Program-made: the position numbers and the translations under genes
Shown: piece by piece, positions 22,416 through 34,400 of the stretch
How positions within the stretch are numbered: the stretch's first letter is position 1
How the letters are laid out: each line of letters begins with the position of its first letter
The notes under the pieces: generated by a model
Database searches by the model: none
What the model was told of the DNA's origin: nothing
What the model saw: only the letters and a program-made list of their open reading frames with translations
From: Nepenthes gracilis
Taxonomy: Eukaryota > Streptophyta > Magnoliopsida > Caryophyllales > Nepenthaceae
DNA: 64,000 nt
NCBI GenBank assembly: GCA_033239525.1
Contig: BSYO01000004.1
Coordinates: 10,020,037-10,084,036 of the forward strand
Direction: 5' to 3'

Positions 22416-25400
22416 CTATAAAACCGTTTCATCATTACAAAATAATTGTACGGGATCAGTGCAGCAGAAAGGATTCACGAACTCAAATGTAATATTGAAA
22501 AGAAAACAATCAAGGTTGAAAAAAAAATCGTACCTTTCCCATACTTTTACCAGAATGAAGATATTCAACAGCATCTGCGACAGAATGAAGACCCACAAAA
22601 CTCTTTGGGTCTATGGTGACCTATGTAACAATTGTATTTGGAGAAGTTAGTAAGTAACCCGAAAACATCCAGCTCCAACCCCTCTGAAGGGAAAAGTAAT
22701 GTCCGAACACATCAAAATAGTATATGATATACCAACATGATGCGAATAAGAAAAGACTAAGACATGATCCAAGAGAGGGAGAGTACATTCGCTGAAAATA
22801 TAGGTATTGATATTAGTTGTGGCTATATCAGTAAGTTGATAGGAAATTGTCAGCTGATATATCATCTAAGTATCAAATATATTGCTCAATATTTTTAATA
22901 TTAGTTGATATATCAATGATACGACAATATATCGAAACAATATCGTGGTATCGAAAAATATCAGTAAAGAAAGGGCTCGATATTGATATATATATCAATT
23001 GATATTTTCATCTATGAAGAGGTCATGTTGAGAAATGAAATTTCCAAAACTCAATCCAGGACAACACTATGTATAGTATCTCTATTTATCTATATATAAT
23101 TTATATATATTACATGAGAAAATGACAATTTGTAATTTGTTTAAGACTTTCAGGGCAACATTTTCTCTTTATACCTTGTGTGATCCAAAATCATTGCATT
23201 CCAGTTAATCTTCTCTCTTCCTACATGGAAATATAGATGGCTATCTTATTTGAATTTGAGTATCATTCTCGGAAAGATTAGATTTCTGCTTTCTCCCTCC
23301 CCCTCTATCTTTTATGGCAAATTGAACCGGCTTCCTTAATAATCCTTTGAATACTCTTGTGGAAGGCCAACATTGCACATCTGTCATAGGCAATAAGATC
23401 ATTTTCATAGTGGAAGGATTTTTCCTTTTACCTTCGGTCAGTTTGAATCTCTTGGGAGGAAATATTGAGCTATCACTCGCTTACTCAGCTACTAGGCTTG
23501 AGCTGCTCTTGACCCAAGTTCCAAGGGTTTCTCTTGACCCACTTGTAAACAAGTTGCAAGGGCTTCTCTTGAGCCTGGTTCAATGAAATTTTTTTCTTTG
23601 TGGATTTGAAGCATCAAGATCTCCGATTGAAATAACAATATTGCTATTGTTGTGGTCACATTGGTATTAGCTATATTGAACTATGTATTGGTTCTAGATG
23701 CAATTTTTTTTTTACTATGACCACATATACTGAGTTATATATTGAATTTGACCATAAGCCATAAGTAATAATCTTTTATATATTTGAAAGATTTTAATCA
23801 ATTTTATTTAATGTTACCAACCCTTTAATGACAAATAATACGTTAGGAAGTATCAAAATGATCAAAGTAACATAAAATAAAATTAATTCTAACTATACAT
23901 CTATAATAAACAACAAATATTACTAAGAAAATATATTTATACAATACAAGTTAAAAGTTGATTTTGTAATTTTTGTATAATTCAACTGTTGTAGTTAAAA
24001 AACAAAAACATTTGAGTGGTTCATCTATTTGGAGTGCTAAACAAAATAAAAAGGAGAAGAAAAGAAGAGAGCAGTGTTGATCAATGTATCATTGATACGG
24101 TGACATTATGTAATTGTTTACAAAAACAGGAAATATTAATAGCAGGGGCTTAAGATATGGAGATGAAAAAGCTAAGATGGATGAAAAATTCACACTATAG
24201 AAGATAAAATGTGGGTAGGATCTTTAAGATTGTTCAAACATTTAAAACATTAGTTAAAAAAAGTACATGTGAGAAAATATGAGTTAGTTGTCGTTGAAGG
24301 ACCGAAAACTATCCTTATTGTAAACAAAGATTAGTGAGATAAAAAAGGCAGTTCAGTCCAAGACATCTTGAGGATTTACCCCAAGTATACAGAGGTTATT
24401 TCAATAGTTTGAATCCTTAATTTTCATTTCACTCCACAATGGACCATACCCTTACAGTAGTGCGAAGACTTGCCCTCTGAATATTGTGGGCAACCTTTCT
24501 ATATGTAGCCAAGTTGCTAATGGCTGGGTGGAGAACTATTTTCCAGCAGGCTGCCATTGGCTGGAAAATGAGGATTCTCTCTCAAGCTACTGTGATGATT
24601 CTTTTAAGCATATCAAAGAAAAAAAGCTTACAGAAGATAAGCTTGAAAATTGTTGGGGCAATCCTTAAAAAACGAAAGTTTTAAAACCTTTTACCATGCT
24701 TATCATATGGCATGCGCATCTTATGTTATTCCAGATTATCTTATAGTTTGGTAAGACTATACATATTACACTAATAAAAGTTACAAATAAATTGGATCCT
24801 ATTGTTATCACAATACAACCTGTGCAGTTAATAGTTCTTATATATGGACTATAATTGCCGAGGCCTCTTTGGCAATTGTTCATTGTAGATTCAGGCATCC
24901 TATTGTAGCTAGCAACTCCCCCAACTGGTACAAATGAAAAATGCAAGGTACTACTTTGGCGAAGTGGTTTTGCATTTAATATGGTCATGTCCCTTATGAT
25001 GAGTGATTTTGTAATTAAAAAAACAAAAAGTTTTGGTAGACAGTATATGTCATTTTATGAACATCTTATCTAAATCAAATCCCATCAATTTCCTGTAACA
25101 TCCAACAGCATTTCCAAAACTACACCCTCTGAAAACAAGATCAAGCAATAACAATAATGACAAAGCTTAAAATCTTACTAGATGGAATTGGCCATATGAA
25201 TTCTCTTCTTCCATTCCGCTTAGTGTAGTGCAACTCATCTAAAAGTAACTGCAACTTCTATCTCTCTCTTCTTCCACCCTCTAAACTAAACCAAATTAGC
25301 CTTTCTCACCAACATTCAGTTGACCCATGTTGGTCTTGCACTCACTTTAAGAGTTTTACAGATATATTCTTATTTCTATTTTATCTTTTAAAATAACCAC

Positions 25401-28400
25401 ACTCATTCATCTTAATATTCTCATCTCCAACGCATAATATTTTTACATGTTTAATTACCCAACATTTTGACCTCTAAGTTAGTAGATCTAATGGTTATCT
25501 TACAACTTTTGAGACATAATTTAATCACAAAGTACATGTGAGGTATTTTTTCATTTTAAATAGCTTAAATTGATCCTATATATCACGTCATGTTATCATC
25601 AATCTTCAATTCTCTTGAAATATCAATCCAAGTTAACAAAAACTAATTGTTTTTAAGGACATATTAAACATTAATTTTGAATTCTGCTTAATATTCTAGC
25701 TTATTTTTATTTATCTTAAATCCTTTAGAATTTAGAATTTTAGCTTATCATCTTAATTTTGTTTTCATACCTACCAACCGACCCAAAAAAATTAGCTCAT
25801 TTACAAATTCCGCTGGGGCATGTCTCCTAAATGCCTTTTTCCTTCCATACACATACCACCGATTGACAGCTTTGCTTGTGAGGATAGGAGGGGAGAGATA
25901 TGATAGAGCACTTTGCAAAAGAACCGCGTGGCTTATTTTCATCTATCAAAATAATATGATCTGCAAAAACATGCACTAATGAACATCATATTGAACATAT
26001 CTTGTAAGTTTGTTCATAACCAAGGCAAACAAGGACTCAAAAATAGACACTTACTGCACTACTATCATAATAGGCAAACCTTCAGTATTCCATCTCAGTT
26101 ACAGTAGTCATTACCTCTTTTATGTCCTTAACATCTATATATTTTGCACTAGCTCATTTCTTTTTAACACCCACCGTGAAACTTTGCTGGGCACACTATC
26201 TTAGGCAGTTTCCAGATCAATTAAACCCATTTTTTCCTACATTACAGGGTCAAAAAGATTGCCTAGATTTCAGCTTGGATATTGCTAGAATACTCTAGGT
26301 TCAAGCCCAGTCAGTTTTAATGATCCAAAGGGCAACTTAAACAAAACCATGCATCAACAAGTCAAGGATCACAGCAAGGCATCCAAATCAGCCAAACAAC
26401 ACGTCAAGAAGCAGCCAAACCTAGCAGATCAGACAGAAGAAGAAGCAACAGAAGTTGTCAGGTCTTCTAAAGAAATGGAAACAGAAGCAACAGAAGGTGC
26501 TATCAGAATAGGCATCAGAATAGGTTCTCTTTCTTTCCTATCCAATTTGTGGGAAAAAAACAATCAAATGAGAAAACTGCATCAAGAAAGTTCAGAACAA
26601 TTTACACAAGAACTGCAAGATGGTCTGCTCAAATGAGAAACTCATGCATAGCTCTACGAATATAGCGGGCAACAAATGCTAAACTCCATGAACTTTACAA
26701 GAAAATTAATGCTCTCTATGAAAGAAAAGATCGTAGAGCTCAATCGAGCACTCATGCTACCCTTCACATGACAGCAGACAGACCATTAGTGTCTATTCCA
26801 AGGATTCCTGACACAGATGAGCACCAGCTGTCCAATTTCATCTTCCATTATCCCCTTTCTAAACTGGATTTTCCTTCTTTTAATGGAGACAATCCCAGAG
26901 GATTGATTTGGAAATTGCATCAATACTTCATTTTCTATAATAATTACGAATATCAGAAAATGGACATTGCTTTAAAGTTTGTTTGAATCTAAGAAACTTC
27001 AAAAGAAAGGAAATTAATGAAAAAATGAAAATAAAAGAACGTGGAAGGAAAATTACTTTATTCAAATATGAATATTTTAATAGATATTTTCATAAAATTT
27101 TTTTATTGTGATTTTCTATACAATTTTGTTCTAATATCTTTTATAGGCATATTCCAAAACTAAGAAAACAAGTCGCCTGAAGGATACTCAAGCATCTCTT
27201 AATAATGACTCACGCTGGATGCACACTTATTCCACACAAGGAGAGTATTTTTCCAGTGTTCCCATGTCCGACATAGCCTATACTGCCCATGAGTGTATTT
27301 GGTCTAGTATACCCATCCCTGAAGTACGCTTGGACCACGCATGCACGCATTTGTTCCAATATACCCCCACGCTTGATGGACGCAAATGCTGTGCACGAGT
27401 GCATTTCATCCAATATGTTTGCACCTAATGTGCGCTTGTGTGGCGCATGTGCACTGCTGTGCAAAAGGCATTGTGCCTGAGCAGCTCACGAATATTGAAG
27501 CGCAGTTTGTGAACAGACGCGTTTTTTTGACCTATTTTTAACCAATCCTAGAAATACTCTTCTTCTAATCTTAAGGTAAGGTATGAGAGTTTTGAGCTAC
27601 AAACCTTGTGCCTTCATAGTTTAAGAAGAAGAAATCATTTTAAAAGAGAACATCAAACCCTTTGCTCTCAAGAGTCAATTCTCAAGATTTTCTCACCCAA
27701 TCCTCTCTACAATTGTTTAAACACTTCGTTCAATCCTACAACCCTTTGTTGTTGCATTGGTAGCGTAAACATTGGATTCCAATAGTATATGGAGATTCAC
27801 TAATAAGTAAAGTAAGATTAATAAAAAGATCGAAAATTATTTGGTTTCACAGCTACAAGCAAATTCGAAAAGTTACTTAGTAGGGGTCACAAATTGGAAA
27901 CAAGTCGGCTATTGTTTAGTACATTTGCATTACTTGAGTAGTAAATTGACTTTCATATGCTTTACTTTTACTCGAAAATTGGTGGATGTTTGAGGTTTGC
28001 TTTGTTAGAAAAAGTGTGCATTGATTTTATATTTTGGTTTGTGCAAATTACTTTTACTGGTGATTATTATCTCTATGAAAAATCAACTTATATTTACATA
28101 TAGAAAAGAATATACTTTACATGTATTACATATTCGTATTTATTGTGCTTTTGCAACTTTAACAAAGGGTCTAAACTATACATGATTAGGTTGGTTTTAG
28201 TCTTTCAAATCTAAATATTAAAAAGCAGTTTCTTTCAATTTTCTTTTCCTTTCTTTCAAACTTTCCTAAATTTAAACAAGCCAGTAATTTTTGTGGAAGG
28301 AAAATTTAAGATTTGGTATCATTATGCAGTACAACAAGGGTTTGTATCTTAACCTGTGTTTAAAGGTGATACATGCAAAAGATTTTCTAATTAAGCCCTC

Positions 28401-31400
28401 TCGGATGTAGCAAAAGACGTAAATAAGCTTAATCAAAAGAGTTTTGTTGTCGAATACCAAGAGGAACTTAAGGATCTCAAATCCCATGTGTTAGGCAAGA
28501 ATTGATTCCTTTCAAAAGCCGATTTTGTCTCCAGGTTACTTTGTGGCCTTACAAGAGAACTTTGACCACTGGTCAAGGTTTTCTAGTTCACTTCTCTTGC
28601 CCAATCTTTTGACATAGCCAAACTTCAGGAATAGTCAATCTGACATAGCAAAACTTCAAACATTCATTAGCCCTAATGGATAAAAAATATTGGAATCAAT
28701 ATTAATGTTGGTCACGGCCATATCAGTATTGTATATGGGACAATACATATCAATACAAATATGGATTAGAAGAAAAGAATTTAAAAAAATTATAAGCTAA
28801 CAAGTAACAACTGAAATATTGCGACATATTACTGACATAATAACATATCATAATTTATTCACAATATTGAGAGAGCTCGATATTGATAATGTTGGATATC
28901 GGCCGATATTTTCATTCATGCACCCTTACCAAAAGAACCAAACAAGCCTATGGCATATCAATATAACTACTCCTTTTCCAAATACCCCACCCAAACACCC
29001 AGCATTGACAAATTACCTGTATCACAAACCTCTAAGACCATGCCCTATCTTCCCGGTCCACAAAATGGCCACACCCTCACCTTGGGACAGGAAAAGGCAA
29101 TGGGATTATGTGACAAATGCAGTGATAGAATCGTGTCTGGCCATAGATGTACAACAAGGCAACTTAATGAGTAAATTGCAGAAAGCCTGCTTCAATAGAA
29201 AAATACAGTGTATTTCAGTGTCATTCCGTACCATCTTTGGTAGCCTTTCTCACAATGCTTTCAAGATTAAATGAGAAGTTCAAAATCAGGCCATCACAAT
29301 TTAAATCAACAGTGGCAGTACCTAGAGTATTTTAGACTCGAAAGCAGCTTTTCAACAAAATGTGTTGTGCAAGATGCAAGCCTTTAACTACCACCGTGGC
29401 TAATGGAACCAAGATGCAGAGTAAGACTAAATGTTAGAACTTAGCATGGCTCATGCAAGGCTCATAACTCAGCACGGACTTGAAACTCCTTCCCTTGGGA
29501 AGTTGTGACATGGTATTAGGAGTTGATAAGATGGAATGTGAGATCCCAAAATCAAAAAGCCTAAAAATCGGAAGAAAATATCCCAACTTAATACTAGAGT
29601 ATTTTGATAAGGATGAAATCTGGAGTGATTTCATGAGGCCGGAGTGATTCATGAAAGGAGGAATGATTTTGTGTCCCATGATGCCGGAGTGATTTAAGGA
29701 CCGGAAGTGGTTTGCGCCACTTGGAGACCGGAGTTGCCTTTTTTTTCTCTTGAAGCCACTGAAGGCCGGAGCACTTCATGAAATGACTGGAGTGAATTGT
29801 GTGAAGAGAGGCCGAAGTGGCCTTGAAGTCCGGAGTGGTTTTGTATGTTGGTGAGGCCGGAGTAGAATTGTGGAGAAGAAATCCGAAGTTTATAAAAAGG
29901 TGATGGACGGAGTGAATAATAAGAAGTTGACCGGATTCAAAGATATTGACCGGATTTAAAGAGTTGACCGGATTTGGAGATGTTGACCGGAATTGAACAG
30001 TTGACCGGATTTCTTGAAGGGTTACAAAAATTGAAACCGGCAGCATTGGCAATAAATAAGGAGCAGTTGACCGGAATAAATTAATACAACTAAAGACAAA
30101 AATAAAACTTTAGGGTTTAGTCTGAATTCAACTAGGCGGCGACCAAATGGAGTAGGTAAACTAATCTAATTACCCCACCTACCCTTTGAGAAAAAGTATC
30201 GAAGTAAGTTACCTGCCTCACTTACTCCACCGAACCCCTCCTCTATAAATACCGGCAATGAGATTGAAGCTGGGGCAAAATACAAGCCAAGAGAAGGGAG
30301 TGAAGGAGAGAGCTCCAAGACGGTAAAAACCGACTGTCAGGCAAGGAGGGAAGAAATTTGAGTCAGCCCGTCAGGCAAATATATTTCGGACGCTGCTTTT
30401 GAATTCATGTTTTAAGAATATTGCAAGTATACGAAAGAATCAGTTCTGGATATCTGATTTTAAGATTATGATTTAATGCAAGTATATGCATGTTTTATTG
30501 CAAGTATATCTGATTCTGGATAAGTATATGTTATATGTACGATGTTTGTCCTGATCATTGAGTAAAAAAAAGAATTTCTGTTAACCGCATGCCTAAAAGA
30601 AGTTCAGTTTTTCCATTAATGAAAATTAAGTTCGGTTTTTCCTTGATAAAGAATCAGTTCGGTTTTCCCATAATGAAAAAGCACTTTGTCCTTCAGTGAA
30701 AAGTACTCCGGATATATGAGTTTCGACCTTTAAAAGTACTCCGTCCAAAATGAACTCCGGCCCTAATAAAGAAAAAGAACTCCGACTTTAATGAACTCCG
30801 TCTTTTAAATGAACTCCGGCTTTAATGAACTCCGACTTTTGAGTTTACGCACTCCGTCTTTATGAAAGAAAGAACTCCGGCTTTTGAGTTTACGCACTCC
30901 GTCTTTCATTCCGTCTTTATGAAAGAAAGAACTCCGGCTTTTGAGTTTACGCACTCCGTCTTTATGAAAACAAGAACTCCGGCCTTAAGAAGAAAACGAA
31001 CTCCGGTTTTAAGAAGGAAATGCACTCCGTTTTTAAGAAGGAATTTGCACCCGGTTTTTAAAGGAAAAAACACTCCGTCCCTTTGAAAGTAAAGAACTCC
31101 GTCCCGAGAAGTAGTCCGTCCAGTAGTGAAAAGCACTCCGTCCCTTTGAGTGAAAAGCACTCCGTTAGTAAAAAGCACTCCGTCCAAAAGGCACTCCGTC
31201 TAAAAAGCACTCCGGTTTTGAGCACTTCGGCATTTTGAGAGAAAGGAACTTCGGCTTTTATGAAACCGGCTTCCCTAAAAAGAGCTCCGGCCCTTCCCTG
31301 ATAAAAATCTAAACCGGCCACAAGTATAATTGTTTCCGAAAATATGTGCCGACCTGTACCGAGGAAATTTTCATATAAGATAGCTAAAGATATATTACGA

Positions 31401-34400
31401 AAGTTTCATTTCAAAAAGGGGTTTTCGATAAAGAAATGGTTTCCGTTACAGTTATTTTAGGACCCTGGACTAACTACAGTCCGGATAGTTTCTCCGGCAT
31501 GCCTTAGGAATTTTCGGTGGTAATCGAGGATAGCTCTGTCCATTGAGCGATTCATGGTCCGCCCTGTCCTCAAGGGCGTTAAGCTAGGAGGAACATAGGC
31601 CGACCTTCGGGTGGCACACAGTATAGATATCCCTCGGGATGGGATATATATGACATGATAGACCTTGGATTGTGTGGACTGAACACAATCTATCCTCGAT
31701 CATTTGCCCCCTCAGCTAGTAGGGTACACTGGCAGGGTTTGAAATTGTTAAGATATGTCACAGTAAAAGATGAAAATGTATTATACAGTGAAAAGATGAT
31801 AGAGTATCATCTGATGAAAAGATGATAATGAATCGTATACAGTGAAAAGATGACAATGAACAGTATAGAGTATTGTTTTCAGTTTTACCATGCATCAGTA
31901 AAGTTTATAATTATTGTTTCTGATCCATAGTGTAATAATTTATGAAGCATGAGATTTAATATCGTTATAGTATGTCTTTCTTGTTTTTCCAGATGATGTT
32001 TTGATTAAACGCTGCAGTTCGCATGGTTATATGATCGTTTTGGCATAACCGCTTTCTGATTCATATGCATGTATTTTTCTTGGGCCTCGGTTCACTGTTT
32101 TATGTTTTCCCCCCTACAGATGAAGCTTTAGAACTTGTGCCTGACGAGTTGGAGTGATTAGAGCAGTCTGAAGGATTATTAAAGACCTCAGAAGCTTATT
32201 TTGGAGAAATATTATTGTAACGACTTGATGAACTTCTATGGTTAAACATTTTTAGCTATGTACTCAGAAATGAATATTTTGGAATGAATATGAATGCTTC
32301 CGCAAGTGTTAGAATAACTTCCGCTATACTTATTATGGTTAAAAGTATATGGGTCCTAGATGGCATCTGTGATCCTGTGTTGCACCTAATTGGTTTAGTT
32401 TGGGTTTGCAATTATGTTATTAAATGACGGAATAAAAAAAAAAAATCCGTTCCGTCACATGGAAGTTTACAATCATATCTTTTTGGATTTCCAGCTATAA
32501 CAAGTGTACTTTCGGATAAAAAAGGTCAGAAGATGAAATTGCAAGGCACTAGGATAACACCTCATTATCATACATTTCCAGTTCCACTTTACATAAAGAA
32601 CTCAACAATGAAACATGTATTGTGGCTCAATTATTTTTCATTTCCTCATATTTAGACCAGATCCCACTTGATTCATCTGTTCTTCGTTCATGATTCCAGG
32701 ACTTTTTTATGAACTCCCCTCTTTCCCCGCACCTAGATCACATGACCACATAATCATTTATATCCCCATTCTCAACCAGTTGATCTGAGGCCTTACCCAT
32801 ATAACCATTTCCAAAAGAATCAAATTGAAAAGTTAGTCTCTGAAATTCTGTAAACTTCTCTCATTCAGCCTAGCAGTAGCCTTATCGCTTGCCAAGTTTA
32901 TTTAGTTACAAAAAAAGAACACACGTGGAGATTTTATGTGGAATATAGGCATCTTAACAACCTTACCTTGAAAAAATTAGTTTCATATTCCTATTATAGA
33001 TGATCTTCTTAATAAAATCCATGGGACTTTCCCAAATTATACTTACGAGATGGTTACCATCAAATCCAGATACACCACGGTGACATTCTCAAAACACCTT
33101 TTTGCACCCATCACGGCCATTTTAAATTCAAGGTTATGCCATTTGGCCTAACTAATGTCCCAGCCAACTTCTAATCAACAATGAATCATATTTGTGCTGC
33201 CTAATTGAGAAAATTCACCCTTGTCTTCTTTGATGACATTTTAATTTATAACTTATACTACCTACGCACCTTTTACACCTCCAAATTTTTTTAATCTTAA
33301 GAAACTGTCAATCATTTGCTAAGAAATCGAAATGCTCCTTTGGCTGACAACAAGTAGAAGACCTTGGTCGTATAATTTCAAAATGGATGAATAGTCACTG
33401 ATCCACTAAAGATCTATTCAACGCTGAATTAGCCTATTCCCATTTCACAAAATAGCATCAACGTCCGTTTTGGATCCTCAAAAATAAGGTTTCAATTCAG
33501 AGTTGGAATTTCAGGCTAAATTCCAATTTTCTTATTTGGCATTGTACGAAATTGAAATTATAATTCTAAGCTTCAATTCCTTAGAAATGAAAAATAGTAT
33601 GCAATTTTAGGGAAGGACAAAAAATTGTAATTCCAAAGTTCAGAATTGTCTACTGATTAGTTATAATTAAATCGGACCAGGCAATATCAAATGGATAAAA
33701 TATTTCCTATTGTTTGGGTCGGGTAAAGGTGAACTGAGAATATTTTTATTTTTCAATTTATATTACAAAATTATATAAAACGATTATCCAAAAAAACTTA
33801 AAAATCTAATATTCAAATGGAATTACCTAAAAATATTTTAAAATAATATTTATGTGGAAAATATTATCTAAAAAAATAATTTTTAGTCGAGTCTATTGCT
33901 TGGGCCAAAATTCCTTTCAAGACTTGTCTATCATACAAATTGGTTCAAGCCGAGATGGATAGGCCAATGGTCATTTTATTTTAAAAAAATATAAAAATAT
34001 ATTTATATTAAAATATTGCCTAAAATTAAGAAATATACATTTAGATAAAATACTTCCTAAAGATATAAAAATATATTATTCGTAGAAGTACATATTTTAT
34101 AAAAAATTACATTTATATACAAAAATTATACTTTAAAAAATTTAGAATTTGTGTTGGGCCAATCATTTCATTTATTTTTATGCATGAATAAAAAATTTAA
34201 AAAGGCCTCAAATTTCTTTTTTTCTCTTAGAATTCTAATTCCTTATGTAATTGAAAAAATAGGACATGATTTCACTCAATTTTAATTTCAAGAGAATGGA
34301 ATTAGACTTAGAATTCAAATTTATTGAGAAAAGATCCCTTCCATTGGAATGCAACATCTACATCTACATCTACCTTTGAGACATTAAATACACCATATCT

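Larger units (their letters stand above)
26540..29274 (+). pseudogene. gag remnant of the chromovirus-type element
   Basis: The capsid block at about 26768-26985 reads [20 protein letters not shown] followed by [11 protein letters not shown], which is the usual KLDFPKFNG.DP..W...EQYF motif of gypsy gag. A zinc knuckle is seen near 29105-29150 ([14 protein letters not shown]). The part between, 27000-28900, is disrupted and holds foreign-looking sequence, including a GATAT repeat copy. Confidence 0.65.
29537..32459 (+). mobile_element. 2.9-kb solo LTR (Ty3/gypsy type) with perfect TSD
   Basis: Starts TGTGAGATCCC and ends CGTTCCGTCACA. Flanked by the perfect duplication TGGAA at 29532-29536 and 32460-32464. 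No internal region, so it is a solo LTR left by recombination. A TATA box (TATAAAT, 30244-30250) gives plus orientation. The upstream half carries CCGGAGT and TTGACCGG motifs, and the downstream half an array of ACTCCGTC/ACTCCGGC motifs. The TGT..ACA ends and length fit large LTRs of plant Ty3/gypsy elements. It lies in the pol region of the chromovirus-type element. Confidence 0.92.

Noticed and set aside
23347..23586. 79-codon plus-strand open frame
   Set aside because: Low complexity and built from imperfect repeats of CTTGACCCA/AAGGG; no family resemblance.
29690..31320. Repeat array as a possible CRISPR
   Set aside because: Repeat units are short, degenerate and irregularly spaced, lie inside an LTR with TSDs, and the DNA is a plant nuclear sequence.
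30862..31321. Repetitive open frames on both strands ([15 protein letters not shown], GVLFT-type)
   Set aside because: They are translations of the ACTCCG array, not a protein gene.
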